Source of the DNA: Parasedimentitalea psychrophila
Lineage (GTDB): Bacteria; Pseudomonadota; Alphaproteobacteria; Rhodobacterales; Rhodobacteraceae
Length of the DNA: 64,000 bases
Direction of reading: 5' to 3'
Assembly (NCBI RefSeq): GCF_030285785.1
Contig: NZ_CP127247.1
Span: 1,201,501-1,265,500, forward strand
The position numbers and the translations under genes are program-made. Positions 33,013 through 42,169 of the stretch are shown piece by piece; the stretch's first letter is position 1; every line of letters begins with the position of its first letter. The notes below the pieces were generated by a model, which saw nothing but the letters and a program-made list of their open reading frames with translations, was not told the origin of the DNA and did no database searches.

Positions 33013-35361
33013 TCAATCAAATTTGTAGCTGCGCGGGAAGCCATGCGGGGGGCGCTTGCCTACACCGGCGCGCTTGCCCAGCCATTGGCTCAGATCCTGT
33101 TCATGGCGGGTTTTGCCGCCGCCCATTTCCCAGCTCAGTCCGGCATCCCAGTTGAATGTGGTGATATCGCTGAGGCCGCCATCCAGTTCCAGCGCACCCT
33201 GCTTGCCACGCGCCATTTGGTACTTCTGCAGTCGCACGCCCTTGCCACGGGTCAGGTCGGGCATTTCTTCGACCGAGAACACCAGGAACTTGCCGTTTTC
33301 AGACACCACCGCAACGTGATCACCGACCACCGGCACACAGATCTTGGCGCGGTCGTCGCCTTTGACATTCAGCACCTGTTTGCCACTGCGGGTCTGGGCG
33401 ACGATCTCTTTTTCGGCACAGATAAAGCCATTGCCAGCCATCGAGGCCACCAGCAATCTGCCCTCGGGGTGGTGAATGAACAGATCGACGATTTCAACTT
33501 CGTTGGGCAGGTCCACGATCAGCCGCAGGGGTTCGCCCATGCCACGTCCACCGGGCAGATTGGCGGCGCTGATCGTATAGAACCGGCCATTGCTGCCAAA
33601 GGCCAGCAGCCGGTCAGTGGTTTCCGCGTGGAAAACAAACCGGGGGCCATCGCCATCCTTGAACTTCAGCTCGCGGGTCAGGTCGATATGGCCGGTCATC
33701 GCCCGGATCCAGCCCATCTGGCTGCACACCACGGTGATCGGCTCGCGGTCGATCATCGCCTCCAGCGGCACCTCCTCGACCTCACCGGCCTCGGCAAATT
33801 TGGTCCGGCGGGCGCCGCCAGCATAGGTCTTGCCGAACTTTTTCTTGGTCTCTTTCAACTGTGCGGAGATAGTCTTCCATTGCAAGTCGTCCGAGGCCAG
33901 CAGTTCCACCAGCCCGGCCCGCTCGTCGCGCAACTCATCACGTTCCCGGACCAGTTCGATTTCTTCCAAACGGCGCAGGGAGCGCAACCGCATGTTCAGG
34001 ATGGCCTCGGCCTGCACCTCGGTCAGCTCGCCCGGACCTGCAACCGGCGAGACATAATCAGCCTCGACCAGCACCCGTGGATGGTCGCGATCCCAGTCTT
34101 CGCGCATCAGCGCCGCCTTGGGGTCGTCGTCGTAGCGGATAATTTCAATCACCCGGTCCAGATTGAGGAAGGCGATGATAAAGCCGGCCAGCACCTCAAG
34201 CCGGTGGTCGATCTTTTCCATCCGGTATATTGAGCGGCGCTGCAGCACGTCGCGACGGTGATCAAGAAAGGCGCGCAGCACCTCTTTCATCGAGCAGACC
34301 TTGGGGGTGACCCCATCAATCAGCACATTCATGTTCATCGAGAACCGCACCTCGAAATCCGAATTGCGGTACATCATGTTCATCAGCACTTCGGGATCGA
34401 CGTTCTTGGAGCGCGGCTCCAGCACTACCCGGATGTCCTCGGCGGATTCATCGCGGATATCGCCCAGAATCGGCACCTTCTTGGTTTGGATCAGCTCGGC
34501 GACCTTTTCGATCAGCCTGGATTTTGGCACCTGATACGGGATCTCGGTGACCACGATCTGCCACTGACCACGGCCCAGATCCTCGACCTCATATTTACAG
34601 CGCAGCCGGAACGAGCCACGGCCAGTGCGGTAGGCCTGCGCGATGTTTTCCGGCGGCTCAACGATGATGCCTCCGGTGGGGAAATCGGGGCCCGGCACAT
34701 ATTTCAGCAGGCTGTCGTCACCGGCCTCAGGTGTCTTGATCAGATGCAGGCAGGCGTCGATCAGCTCGGCAATGTTATGGGGCGGGATATTGGTCGCCAT
34801 CCCCACCGCAATGCCCGACGACCCATTGGCCAGAATATTGGGAAAGGTGGCCGGCAGCACCACCGGTTCGGTCAGGCGGCCATCATAATTGTCGCGAAAA
34901 TCCACCGCGTTCTCGGTCAGGCCTTGCAGCATCGCCTCGGCGACAAAGGTCATCCGCGCTTCGGTATAGCGCGAGGCCGCCGGGTTATCGCCGTCGATGT
35001 TGCCAAAGTTGCCCTGGCCGTCAACCAGCGGGTAGCGAACGCTAAAATCCTGCGCCAGACGCGCCATTGCATCATAGATCGCGGCATCGCCATGCGGGTG
35101 GAAATCCCCCATGGTATCGCCCGAAATCTTGGCCGACTTCAGAAAGCCACCTGTTGATGTCAGCCGCAGTCGGCTCATCGCATAGAGGATTCTGCGGTGC
35201 ACCGGCTTCAGACCATCGCGCGCATCCGGCAAGGCCCGGTGCATAATCGTGCTGAGCGCATAGGTCAGATAGCGCTCGCCAATGGCGCGGCGCAGCGGTT
35301 CCAGGATCTCGCCTCCATCAGGAGAAGAGGGCAAGTCGGTGGGGTCTACCAGATCGGTCAT
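33013..35361 (-). CDS. parC: DNA topoisomerase IV subunit A
   Basis: Breakage-reunion subunit of topoisomerase IV, which decatenates daughter chromosomes with ParE. 782 residues. The N-terminal winged-helix domain has ARDGLKPVHRRILYAM, and the active-site tyrosine is in NPAASRYTEARMT. ANGSSGIAVGMATNIPPHN follows. The C-terminal beta-pinwheel is about 530-782 and lacks a clear GyrA box (QRRGGKG-type), which favours ParC over GyrA. Start at 35361 is the last ATG before the conserved region; upstream codons look non-coding. Confidence 0.95.
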   Translation of the reverse strand: MTDLVDPTDLPSSPDGGEILEPLRRAIGERYLTYALSTIMHRALPDARDGLKPVHRRILYAMSRLRLTSTGGFLKSAKISGDTMGDFHPHGDAAIYDAMARLAQDFSVRYPLVDGQGNFGNIDGDNPAASRYTEARMTFVAEAMLQGLTENAVDFRDNYDGRLTEPVVLPATFPNILANGSSGIAVGMATNIPPHNIAELIDACLHLIKTPEAGDDSLLKYVPGPDFPTGGIIVEPPENIAQAYRTGRGSFRLRCKYEVEDLGRGQWQIVVTEIPYQVPKSRLIEKVAELIQTKKVPILGDIRDESAEDIRVVLEPRSKNVDPEVLMNMMYRNSDFEVRFSMNMNVLIDGVTPKVCSMKEVLRAFLDHRRDVLQRRSIYRMEKIDHRLEVLAGFIIAFLNLDRVIEIIRYDDDPKAALMREDWDRDHPRVLVEADYVSPVAGPGELTEVQAEAILNMRLRSLRRLEEIELVRERDELRDERAGLVELLASDDLQWKTISAQLKETKKKFGKTYAGGARRTKFAEAGEVEEVPLEAMIDREPITVVCSQMGWIRAMTGHIDLTRELKFKDGDGPRFVFHAETTDRLLAFGSNGRFYTISAANLPGGRGMGEPLRLIVDLPNEVEIVDLFIHHPEGRLLVASMAGNGFICAEKEIVAQTRSGKQVLNVKGDDRAKICVPVVGDHVAVVSENGKFLVFSVEEMPDLTRGKGVRLQKYQMARGKQGALELDGGLSDITTFNWDAGLSWEMGGGKTRHEQDLSQWLGKRAGVGKRPPHGFPRSYKFD

Positions 35362-35614
35362 GCAACGGTGATACTTGGCCGGTGGATGTTGGTAAAGCGG
35401 CTGCGGCAAAATTCCTTTGGTCTGGGGCCTTCCCCGTCCGGGTGACCTTGGGGAGCCCCCCACCCGGGCATTCCGCACCGGGGGAGAATTTCGCCAACTC
35501 TCCCCTGTTTCCAAGCAATCAATCTGCGCTACGTTACACCCCAGTCGGCACTCTGCTGGCGAGTTTCATTTTTGCTTTGTTGCCGTAAAAACACGTTCCG
35601 GAGGGTTAGGTGTC

Positions 35615-36307
35615 ATGTCGCGTTTTGTGATGGTTTCTTTCTTGTTCATGGGCTGGACCTTCTACGAGCTGAGCGGCGGCGCCGGTTTTTCACCCCCCAT
35701 AAGACCCGAGCCCATCGCCATCGCCACGGCCACGGCCAAGCGGCAGCCGATTCGCGATCAGCACGTGACGGCGGCGTCGCTGGTTACCAAGCCGGTCATT
35801 CAACCCAGACAACCGGCCACCCTGCGCCGCAGCACCGCAATTGCTGCCAGCCAGCCTGCGCGACCTGCGGCGGATCCCGAACAGCGATCCAGAGTCGCAT
35901 TGGCACAGATCGCCGCGCTGGGTGAGACGTCATTTGGCTTTGGGCTGACTGGGGCTGGGACTGAGGCTGGGACTGGGCCAGCCCCCCCAACCGACGACAG
36001 CGCAGTCCAGCTGGCCTCGCTGTCCGGCGGGCTGGCGCCGCTGGCCAGCAGTCAGGTACTCTCGGATGTTCAGGTCAATCGATCGCTGCCGCGGGACCCG
36101 GTCCCAGATTTGCGTCAGGTCACCGCCAGTCGCGTCAACATGCGCGGCGGCCCCGGCACTCTTTATCCGGTGGTGACCAAATTGAACCGGGATACGGCTG
36201 TTGAAGTTCTGAAAGACAGCGGCACCGGCTGGCTGCACCTGCGAGTGGTCGAAGATGATCAGACCGGTTGGATTGCCGCTTCCCTGATCAGCAAGAAACG
36301 CCCATAA
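35615..36307 (+). CDS. SH3 domain-containing protein with N-terminal membrane anchor
   Basis: 230 residues. A hydrophobic N-terminus (VMVSFLFMGWTFYELS) anchors or exports it. A long low-complexity Ala/Pro/Thr linker follows, including a run GAGTEAGTGPAPP. The C-terminal bacterial SH3 domain (SH3_3) is clear: VTASRVNMRGGPGTLYPVVT to GWLHLRVVEDDQTGWIAASL. Such proteins often bind or sense peptidoglycan. GGAGG lies ten bases before the ATG. It is divergent from parC. Confidence 0.85.
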   Translation: MSRFVMVSFLFMGWTFYELSGGAGFSPPIRPEPIAIATATAKRQPIRDQHVTAASLVTKPVIQPRQPATLRRSTAIAASQPARPAADPEQRSRVALAQIAALGETSFGFGLTGAGTEAGTGPAPPTDDSAVQLASLSGGLAPLASSQVLSDVQVNRSLPRDPVPDLRQVTASRVNMRGGPGTLYPVVTKLNRDTAVEVLKDSGTGWLHLRVVEDDQTGWIAASLISKKRP

Positions 36308-36351
36308 ACAAGGCTGAGTTATTCCGGTTTTGTTCAGGTAAAGAGACGTTG

Positions 36352-37182
36352 ATGCAAAAGACCATTCTGATTACAGGCTGTTCCTCGGGGATTGGTCTGG
36401 ACGCTGCGCGCGGCATGCGGGCGCGTGGCTGGACCGTGTTTGCCTCGTGCCGCCAGCAGCGCGATTGCGACCGGATGCGCGCCGAGGGCTTTGAAAGCCC
36501 GCTTATTGACTACACCCAACCCGACACCATCACCGCAGGCCTGCAACAGGTTCTCGCCGCAACCGGCGGCACCCTTGATGCGCTGTTCAACAACGGCGCA
36601 CACGGGCTGCCCGGCGCGGTCGAAGACCTGCCAACCGAGGCGTTGCGGGTGATATTCGAGGCCAATTTCTTTGGCTGGCATGAGCTGACTCGCCAGGTGA
36701 TCCCGGTGATGCGGGCCCAGGGCCACGGCCGCATTGTGCAGAATTCGTCAATCCTGGGGCTGGTCGCCTTTCCGTGGCGCGGCGCCTATGTCGCCACCAA
36801 ATATGCCATCGAGGGTCTGACCGATACCATGCGGGTCGAACTGCGCGGCACTGGTATCCATGTGGTGCTGATCGAACCCGGCCCGGTGACATCAAAGATC
36901 CGGGTCAATTCAATCCCGCATTTTGAACGGTTTATCGATTGGAAAAACTCGGCCCTGCGTGAGCTGTATGAAAGCAGCCTGCTGAAACGGTTATACCAAA
37001 GCACGGGGCCTGATACCTTTGAGCTGCCCGCCTCGGCCGTGACCAAAAAGCTGATCCATGCCTGCGAATCGCGCCGCCCAAACCCGCGATATTATGTCAC
37101 CACGCCGACCCACATCGGCGGCATTCTAAAGCGCATCCTGACCACCCGGGCCACCGATCGCATTCTGGCAAAGCTGCGCTAA
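36352..37182 (+). CDS. SDR-family oxidoreductase
   Basis: 276-residue short-chain dehydrogenase. The nucleotide loop is ILITGCSSGIGLDAA (5-19), FNNGAHG matches the NNAG motif with a Gly insertion, and the catalytic Ser, Tyr and Lys are in QNSSILG and YVATKYAIEG. The C-terminal part, with PNPRYYVTTPTHIGG, resembles SDRs acting on long-chain or sterol-like substrates. The start at 36352 follows AGAGA. Substrate is unknown. Confidence 0.88.
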   Translation: MQKTILITGCSSGIGLDAARGMRARGWTVFASCRQQRDCDRMRAEGFESPLIDYTQPDTITAGLQQVLAATGGTLDALFNNGAHGLPGAVEDLPTEALRVIFEANFFGWHELTRQVIPVMRAQGHGRIVQNSSILGLVAFPWRGAYVATKYAIEGLTDTMRVELRGTGIHVVLIEPGPVTSKIRVNSIPHFERFIDWKNSALRELYESSLLKRLYQSTGPDTFELPASAVTKKLIHACESRRPNPRYYVTTPTHIGGILKRILTTRATDRILAKLR

Positions 37183-37265
37183 AAACCGGGAGCGTTTTCA
37201 AGGTCGCTTTCTCAGTGCACGCGCGCTAGACCAAAGCTAAGAATTTCACAGATCACGAGGGCGTC

Positions 37266-37472
37266 ATGGCTGATTCACTTTTCTATCTGGTTGTTGCAGC
37301 AATGGCTGCCGTGGTTGTGGCACTGGTCATCGGCATCGCAGGCTACGGCAAGGGCGGCGAATTCAACAAGAAACACGGCAACAAGATGATGCGGCTGCGG
37401 CTGCTGTTTCAGTTTATTGCCGTACTGCTGATCCTTGCCTACGTCTATTTGCGGAACCAGGGAGGCCAGTAA
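37266..37472 (+). CDS. Twin transmembrane protein of the HIG1 family
   Basis: 68 residues: a first membrane helix (6-27), a glycine/lysine-rich loop KGGEFNKKHGNKMMRLR, and a second helix (46-63). This matches the small HIG1 (hypoxia-induced) domain, whose mitochondrial relatives associate with respiratory complexes. The next gene starts one base after its stop, so they are cotranscribed. In Rhodobacteraceae this pair commonly precedes etfBA. Confidence 0.85.
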   Translation: MADSLFYLVVAAMAAVVVALVIGIAGYGKGGEFNKKHGNKMMRLRLLFQFIAVLLILAYVYLRNQGGQ

Positions 37473-37473
37473 C

Positions 37474-38046
37474 ATGGTTGTTCTGAACAAGATCTACACC
37501 CGCACCGGCGACAAGGGCGACACCGCGCTTGGCAATGGCAAACGCGTCGCCAAACATGCCGCCCGCGTCAATGCCTATGGCACCTCGGACGAGCTGAACG
37601 CCTTTGTCGGAGTGGCCCGTCAGGACGCCCATGAAGATATGGATGCGGCACTGGCACGCATTCAGAACGACCTGTTCGATCTTGGCGCCGATCTGTGCCG
37701 CCCGGATATGGAGCAGGATGCCACGGCCGAATATCCGCCGCTGCGCATGGCGGCGTCCCAGGTTGACCGGCTAGAGGCCGAAATTGACGGAATGAACAAG
37801 GACCTGTCACCGCTGCGCAGCTTTGTGCTGCCGGGCGGATCCGCCCTGTCCGCCCATCTGCACGTCTGCCGCACCGTGGCGCGACGCGCCGAGCGTCTGA
37901 CCACCGATCTCGCCAGTAGCGAAGAGGTCAATCCAGCTGCCGTGAAATACCTTAACCGGCTATCGGATTGGTTCTTTGTTGCGGCCCGTGTGGCCAACAA
38001 CAATGGATCTGACGATGTGCTTTGGGTGCCGGGCGCCAACCGCTGA
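37474..38046 (+). CDS. Cob(I)alamin adenosyltransferase, PduO type
   Basis: Makes adenosylcobalamin from cob(I)alamin and ATP. 190 residues. The ATP-binding N-terminus IYTRTGDKGDTALGNGKRV is diagnostic for the PduO class; GTSDELNAFVG, FVLPGGS and the RTVARRAER helix complete the trimer active site. GGAGG precedes it inside the HIG1 gene end. Adenosylcobalamin serves methylmalonyl- and ethylmalonyl-CoA mutases, in keeping with the mcd gene elsewhere in the window. Confidence 0.95.
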   Translation: MVVLNKIYTRTGDKGDTALGNGKRVAKHAARVNAYGTSDELNAFVGVARQDAHEDMDAALARIQNDLFDLGADLCRPDMEQDATAEYPPLRMAASQVDRLEAEIDGMNKDLSPLRSFVLPGGSALSAHLHVCRTVARRAERLTTDLASSEEVNPAAVKYLNRLSDWFFVAARVANNNGSDDVLWVPGANR

Positions 38047-38335
38047 TCCCCTTTTGCGAAACCACCAGGTGAATTCGAATCATCTGGCTTGCGTCGCTCA
38101 CGGAATCATCCGGTCGCTGATGTCTGCGGCTGGAGGTGAGTATCTGGGGGACAGACAGTTTTGCATCGGAAACATTCTTGCAAAGATACGCCTGCAAATG
38201 ATCAAACGCGACGTCGGCGTGTACTGATGTGACGATTTTGCCCTGTTGCAGTCGCGAACCAGTCGGTATCAACGCAGCGAGAGCATAGAGGGGGAGTCGC
38301 TTGAACGGCTCGCCGTTTGTTAAGGAGATACGCAA

Positions 38336-39094
38336 ATGAAGGTACTTGTGCCTGTCAAACGCGTGATTGATTACAACGTGAAAGTTCGTGTGAAAGCGGA
38401 CGGAAGCGGTGTCGATCTCGCCAATGTCAAAATGTCGATGAACCCCTTTGACGAGATTGCCGTCGAAGAGGCGATCCGGCTGAAAGAGGCCGGCAAGGCT
38501 GACGAGATCATCGCGGTCTCGATCGGTGTCAAGCAGGCGCAGGAAACCCTGCGCACGGCTCTGGCGATGGGTGCCGACCGCGCCATTCTGGTGGTCGCTG
38601 CCGACGATGTGCAGACCGACATCGAGCCGCTGGCGGTTGCCAAGATCCTGGCCAAGATTGTCGAAGAAGAGCAGCCCGGTCTGGTTCTTTGTGGCAAGCA
38701 GGCGATCGACAACGACATGAATGCCACCGGCCAGATGCTGTCGGCGCTGCTGGGCTGGTCCCAGGGCACCTTTGCCTCGGAGCTGGACATCGACGGCGAC
38801 GCGGCGGTGGTCACCCGCGAAGTGGACGGCGGTTTGCAGACCCTCAAGGTGACGATGCCCGCCATCATTACCGTTGACCTGCGCCTGAACGAGCCGCGTT
38901 ACGCGAGCCTTCCCAATATCATGAAGGCCAAGCGCAAGCCGCTGGATGCCAAAACCGCCGAAGATTACGGCGTTGATGTCACCCCGCGCCTGGAAATTTT
39001 GTCGACCATTGAGCCCGATACCCGCGCTGCTGGTATCATAGTGGCTTCGGTTGACGAGCTGATCGAGAAACTCAAAGAAGCGGGGGCTGTGTAA
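38336..39094 (+). CDS. etfB: Electron transfer flavoprotein subunit beta
   Basis: Small ETF subunit that binds AMP and, with EtfA, carries electrons from acyl-CoA and other dehydrogenases to ETF-ubiquinone oxidoreductase. 252 residues. [37 protein letters not shown], and the docking-loop region [21 protein letters not shown]-type stretch ([20 protein letters not shown]) are typical. AAGGAG lies seven bases before the ATG. The TAA stop shares a base with the etfA ATG. The 289 bases upstream hold no gene and probably the promoter. Confidence 0.97.
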   Translation: MKVLVPVKRVIDYNVKVRVKADGSGVDLANVKMSMNPFDEIAVEEAIRLKEAGKADEIIAVSIGVKQAQETLRTALAMGADRAILVVAADDVQTDIEPLAVAKILAKIVEEEQPGLVLCGKQAIDNDMNATGQMLSALLGWSQGTFASELDIDGDAAVVTREVDGGLQTLKVTMPAIITVDLRLNEPRYASLPNIMKAKRKPLDAKTAEDYGVDVTPRLEILSTIEPDTRAAGIIVASVDELIEKLKEAGAV

Positions 39095-40023
39095 TGGCTG
39101 TTCTTCTCCTTGCTGAAGTGACCGACGGCGCGCTGGCGCTGGATGCCACTGCAAAAGCGGTTACCGCTGCGGGATCCTTAGGCGATATCACCGTGCTCTG
39201 CGCCGGTGCTGCCGCCGCTGACGCCGCTGCTGACGCCGCCAAAATCGCTGGCGTTGCCCGCGTTCTGGTGGCCGAAGATGCCTCGCTGGGTCACCGCTTG
39301 GCGGAACCCACTGCAGCGCTGATCGCCAGCCTGACGGGTGACTACGAGCACATCGTCGCCCCGGCCACTACGGATGCCAAAAACGTGCTGCCGCGCGTCG
39401 CGGCCCTGCTGGACGTTATGGTGATCTCTGATGTATCCGGCGTTGTCGATGGCAACACCTTTGAGCGTCCGATCTATGCGGGCAACGCTATCCAGACCGT
39501 CAAATCGAAGGACGCAACCAAGGTTATTTCCTTCCGGACCTCGACCTTTGACGCGGCTGGCGATGGTGGCTCGGCCTCGGTTGAGACCATCAGTGCGGTG
39601 ACCGATCCCGGCCTGTCGTCCTGGGTCGAAGACAAGGTTGCAGCCAGTGATCGCCCCGAGCTGACTTCGGCTGGTGTGGTTGTCTCTGGTGGTCGCGGTG
39701 TTGGCTCCGAAGAGGACTTCAAACTGATCGAGGCGCTGGCAGACAAGCTGGGCGCGGCCGTGGGAGCCTCGCGTGCTGCGGTTGATTCGGGCTATGCCCC
39801 GAACGACTGGCAGGTGGGCCAGACCGGTAAGGTCGTGGCCCCGGATCTATATGTCGCAGTTGGCATCTCAGGCGCCATTCAGCACTTGGCCGGCATGAAG
39901 GACAGCAAGATCATCGTGGCCATCAACAAAGACGAAGAGGCGCCGATTTTCCAGGTTGCTGATTTTGGCCTGGTCGCCGATCTGTTCCAGGCGGTGCCGG
40001 AACTGACTGAAAAGCTGGGCTAA
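39094..40023 (+). CDS. etfA: Electron transfer flavoprotein subunit alpha
   Basis: Large ETF subunit, 309 residues, holding the FAD. The C-terminal FAD domain has [34 protein letters not shown], and [20 protein letters not shown] followed by the [15 protein letters not shown] stretch, all canonical. Translation is coupled to etfB. A palindromic repeat and a strong terminator follow. Confidence 0.97.
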   Translation: MAVLLLAEVTDGALALDATAKAVTAAGSLGDITVLCAGAAAADAAADAAKIAGVARVLVAEDASLGHRLAEPTAALIASLTGDYEHIVAPATTDAKNVLPRVAALLDVMVISDVSGVVDGNTFERPIYAGNAIQTVKSKDATKVISFRTSTFDAAGDGGSASVETISAVTDPGLSSWVEDKVAASDRPELTSAGVVVSGGRGVGSEEDFKLIEALADKLGAAVGASRAAVDSGYAPNDWQVGQTGKVVAPDLYVAVGISGAIQHLAGMKDSKIIVAINKDEEAPIFQVADFGLVADLFQAVPELTEKLG

Positions 40024-40031
40024 CCCCCCGC

Positions 40032-40057
40032 GGTGCGTGCCAGCACGCACCCTACAC
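40032..40057. repeat. 3'-UTR palindromic repeat, copy 2 (after etfA)
   Basis: GGTGCGTGCCAGCACGCACC followed by CTACAC, nine bases after the etfA stop and before its terminator. It is near-identical to copies at 30921 and 50079. Confidence 0.9.
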
Positions 40058-40064
40058 AGATAGC

Positions 40065-40095
40065 AAAAGGCCCGCCGATCACCGGCGGGCCTTTT
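40065..40095. terminator. Bidirectional Rho-independent terminator (etfA / DUF6473)
   Basis: Perfect 13-bp stem (AAAAGGCCCGCCG) with a 5-base loop ATCAC. A-run on the left and T-run on the right let it work for the convergent genes on both strands. Confidence 0.9.
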
Positions 40096-40115
40096 GTCTG
40101 TAACGCGGCCCGTTG

Positions 40116-40952
40116 TCAGTCGGCAGCCAGCACCCTGCGCAGCCCCTCGGCAGCGGCGTTGGCGATGCGCATATGCTCCATCGGGCCGATCATATGGCTG
40201 GCAGCGGGCAGATCCATCTCGCCCAGCACCATCCCATCAACGTCATTTGCAACCGCCGCAGTCTGCACCGGCAGCTCAATCACCGCCTGCACCCGGGGCC
40301 GCAGGGCGTCAATCATCGTGGAGTCCACCAGCGGCGGCTCAGGACCCAGAGGGCTGCTGCCCTCGGCGCCTTTGTCCAGTTCATAGCGCAGCCACAACAG
40401 CACAACCCGCCCGTCCAGATCGTCGATCATCAGGCTCATCCGCGCCACCCAAGCGGCCTCCAGCTCAGCCCGCACGGCCCCAAAACGATCGGTGGAACAG
40501 GCCTCCAGCCCGGTCAGCAAATGCTTGTTGAAATGGAACTCGGTAAAATCCACCTCGCTGTACAACGAGGACAGCGCGTCGCTGGCCTGCAAAAACCGGT
40601 CATTGCGCCGGGGATGCACCCGGTACAGCCTGTTTGAGATATTCTGCGCCCCCAGCACCTGCAGCACCGTCAGATCAGCGCCGCGGGCCACCTGCTTCAG
40701 ATCGTCGTCCCGCACAAAGCTGTCCAGGCCGGCGTTAATACTGCCAAGGTTGACACAGGGCCGCCCCAGCGTCTCTTCGAGCCGGGAAACAAAGGGGCGC
40801 ACCACAAATCGCCCGTAGACCTCGGTCCCGCCCATAAAGGCCAGATACGGCGCGTTGAGGTCCCGGCGGGGGCCTCGCACCAGTAGTTTTGATTTGCCAT
40901 ATCGGCATGGCTCGTCCGAAAGCGCTGACGCGCCGGTCAGTTCATAACTCAT
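40116..40952 (-). CDS. DUF6473 family protein
   Basis: 278 residues, cytosolic, no signal or membrane segment. The N-terminal part has YLAFMGGTEVYGRFVVRPFV, which resembles a SGNH-like opening loop, then LGSINAGLDSFVRDD and NISNRLYRVHPRRNDRFL, recognisable as the Rhodobacteraceae DUF6473 family. No function is known. ATG at 40952 has GGTGGGAA in front, and a slightly earlier GTG is possible. It is convergent with etfA and divergent from hbd. Confidence 0.8.
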   Translation of the reverse strand: MSYELTGASALSDEPCRYGKSKLLVRGPRRDLNAPYLAFMGGTEVYGRFVVRPFVSRLEETLGRPCVNLGSINAGLDSFVRDDDLKQVARGADLTVLQVLGAQNISNRLYRVHPRRNDRFLQASDALSSLYSEVDFTEFHFNKHLLTGLEACSTDRFGAVRAELEAAWVARMSLMIDDLDGRVVLLWLRYELDKGAEGSSPLGPEPPLVDSTMIDALRPRVQAVIELPVQTAAVANDVDGMVLGEMDLPAASHMIGPMEHMRIANAAAEGLRRVLAAD

Positions 40953-41120
40953 AATTCCCACCAACTATTCACCCAAGACCCACTGTGACGAGAGACTCTT
41001 GCCAAAATGCTAATGTTAAAAATCGCTTAAATAATTGTTTAAATGCGGTGCGATCCCACTTGAACCTGCCACAACCCAATCGCTAATATCGCGCCGCAGG
41101 CAACCCGAAAGGCCCAAGTC

Positions 41121-41996
41121 ATGATCATCCAAAAAATCGGCATCATCGGAGCAGGACAGATGGGCAACGGTATTGCCCATGTGATGGCGCTGGCGGACTA
41201 TGATGTTGTTCTGAATGACGTTAACCAGCAGGCCCTCGACGATGCCATTGCAGCCATTGAGAAAAATATGGCCCGTCAGGTCAGCAAAGGCAAAATTGAG
41301 GCCGCGTCAATGGCCGCCGCAATGGCCCGGATCACCCCGACATTAACCCTGGCCGACGTCGGCGCGACCGATCTGGTGATCGAAGCCGCCACCGAACGGG
41401 AAACCATAAAACAGGCCATTTTCGATGCGTTGCTGCCACATTTGCAGCCCCATACCATCCTGACCTCGAACACCTCGTCGATCTCCATCACCCGACTGGC
41501 GTCGCGCACCGACAGGCCAGAGCGGTTCATGGGCTTCCACTTCATGAACCCGGTGCCGGTGATGCAGCTGGTCGAACTGATTCGCGGCATCGCCACCGAT
41601 AAAGAAACCTACGCGGCCTGCCACGGCGTGGTCGAGCGGCTGGGCAAGACCGCCGCCAGCGCCGAAGACTTCCCCGCCTTCATCGTCAACCGCATCCTGA
41701 TGCCGATGATCAACGAGGCGGTCTATACGCTCTACGAGGGTGTTGGCTCGGTGAAGTCGATTGACCTGTCGTTGAAACTGGGCGCCAATCACCCAATGGG
41801 GCCGCTGGAACTGGCGGACTTCATTGGTCTGGACACCTGCCTGGCGATCATGAACGTGCTGCATGACGGGCTTGCCGATACCAAATACCGGCCTTGCCCG
41901 CTGCTGACCAAATATGTCGAGGCCGGCTGGCTTGGCCGTAAAACCCAACGCGGGTTCTACGACTATCGCGGCGAGACCCCGGTTCCGACCCGCTGA
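41121..41996 (+). CDS. hbd: 3-hydroxybutyryl-CoA dehydrogenase
   Basis: Cytosolic NAD(P)-dependent dehydrogenase linking acetoacetyl-CoA and 3-hydroxybutyryl-CoA. 291 residues. The Rossmann motif is IGIIGAGQMGNGIAHV, the catalytic histidine is in RFMGFHFMNPVPVMQLVELI with the Glu partner, and the C-terminal domain has NHPMGPLELADFIGLDTCL. AAAGG precedes the ATG. It follows the etf locus, as in many Rhodobacteraceae, consistent with acyl-CoA oxidation or the polyhydroxybutyrate and ethylmalonyl-CoA routes. Confidence 0.95.
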   Translation: MIIQKIGIIGAGQMGNGIAHVMALADYDVVLNDVNQQALDDAIAAIEKNMARQVSKGKIEAASMAAAMARITPTLTLADVGATDLVIEAATERETIKQAIFDALLPHLQPHTILTSNTSSISITRLASRTDRPERFMGFHFMNPVPVMQLVELIRGIATDKETYAACHGVVERLGKTAASAEDFPAFIVNRILMPMINEAVYTLYEGVGSVKSIDLSLKLGANHPMGPLELADFIGLDTCLAIMNVLHDGLADTKYRPCPLLTKYVEAGWLGRKTQRGFYDYRGETPVPTR

Positions 41997-42054
41997 CCCT
42001 GGCGCTGCCATCCCTTTGTGTCTCTGGGCGCAGAAGACGTGCGACTGAAACAGC

Positions 42055-42089
42055 GCGTCACGTGAAAAGTCCCTATCTTCACGTGACGC
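42055..42089. repeat. Perfect 12-bp inverted repeat after hbd
   Basis: GCGTCACGTGAA and TTCACGTGACGC are separated by 11 bases. It begins 58 bases after the hbd stop and 81 before the convergent acyltransferase stop. There is no T-run. The arms contain CACGTG-like cores; it may be a transcript end or a protein site. Confidence 0.8.
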
Positions 42090-42169
42090 CGCGGCCAAAT
42101 CTAAGGCAAACTCGCCTGCGCGCCGCAGACGCACATTTCTTACAAGACCTGGTCTTACAAGTTCTGGGT

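Noticed and set aside
35417-35614. Longer N-terminus for the SH3 protein
   Set aside because: Upstream codons cover the parC promoter region; the ATG at 35615 has GGAGG and begins a proper signal segment.
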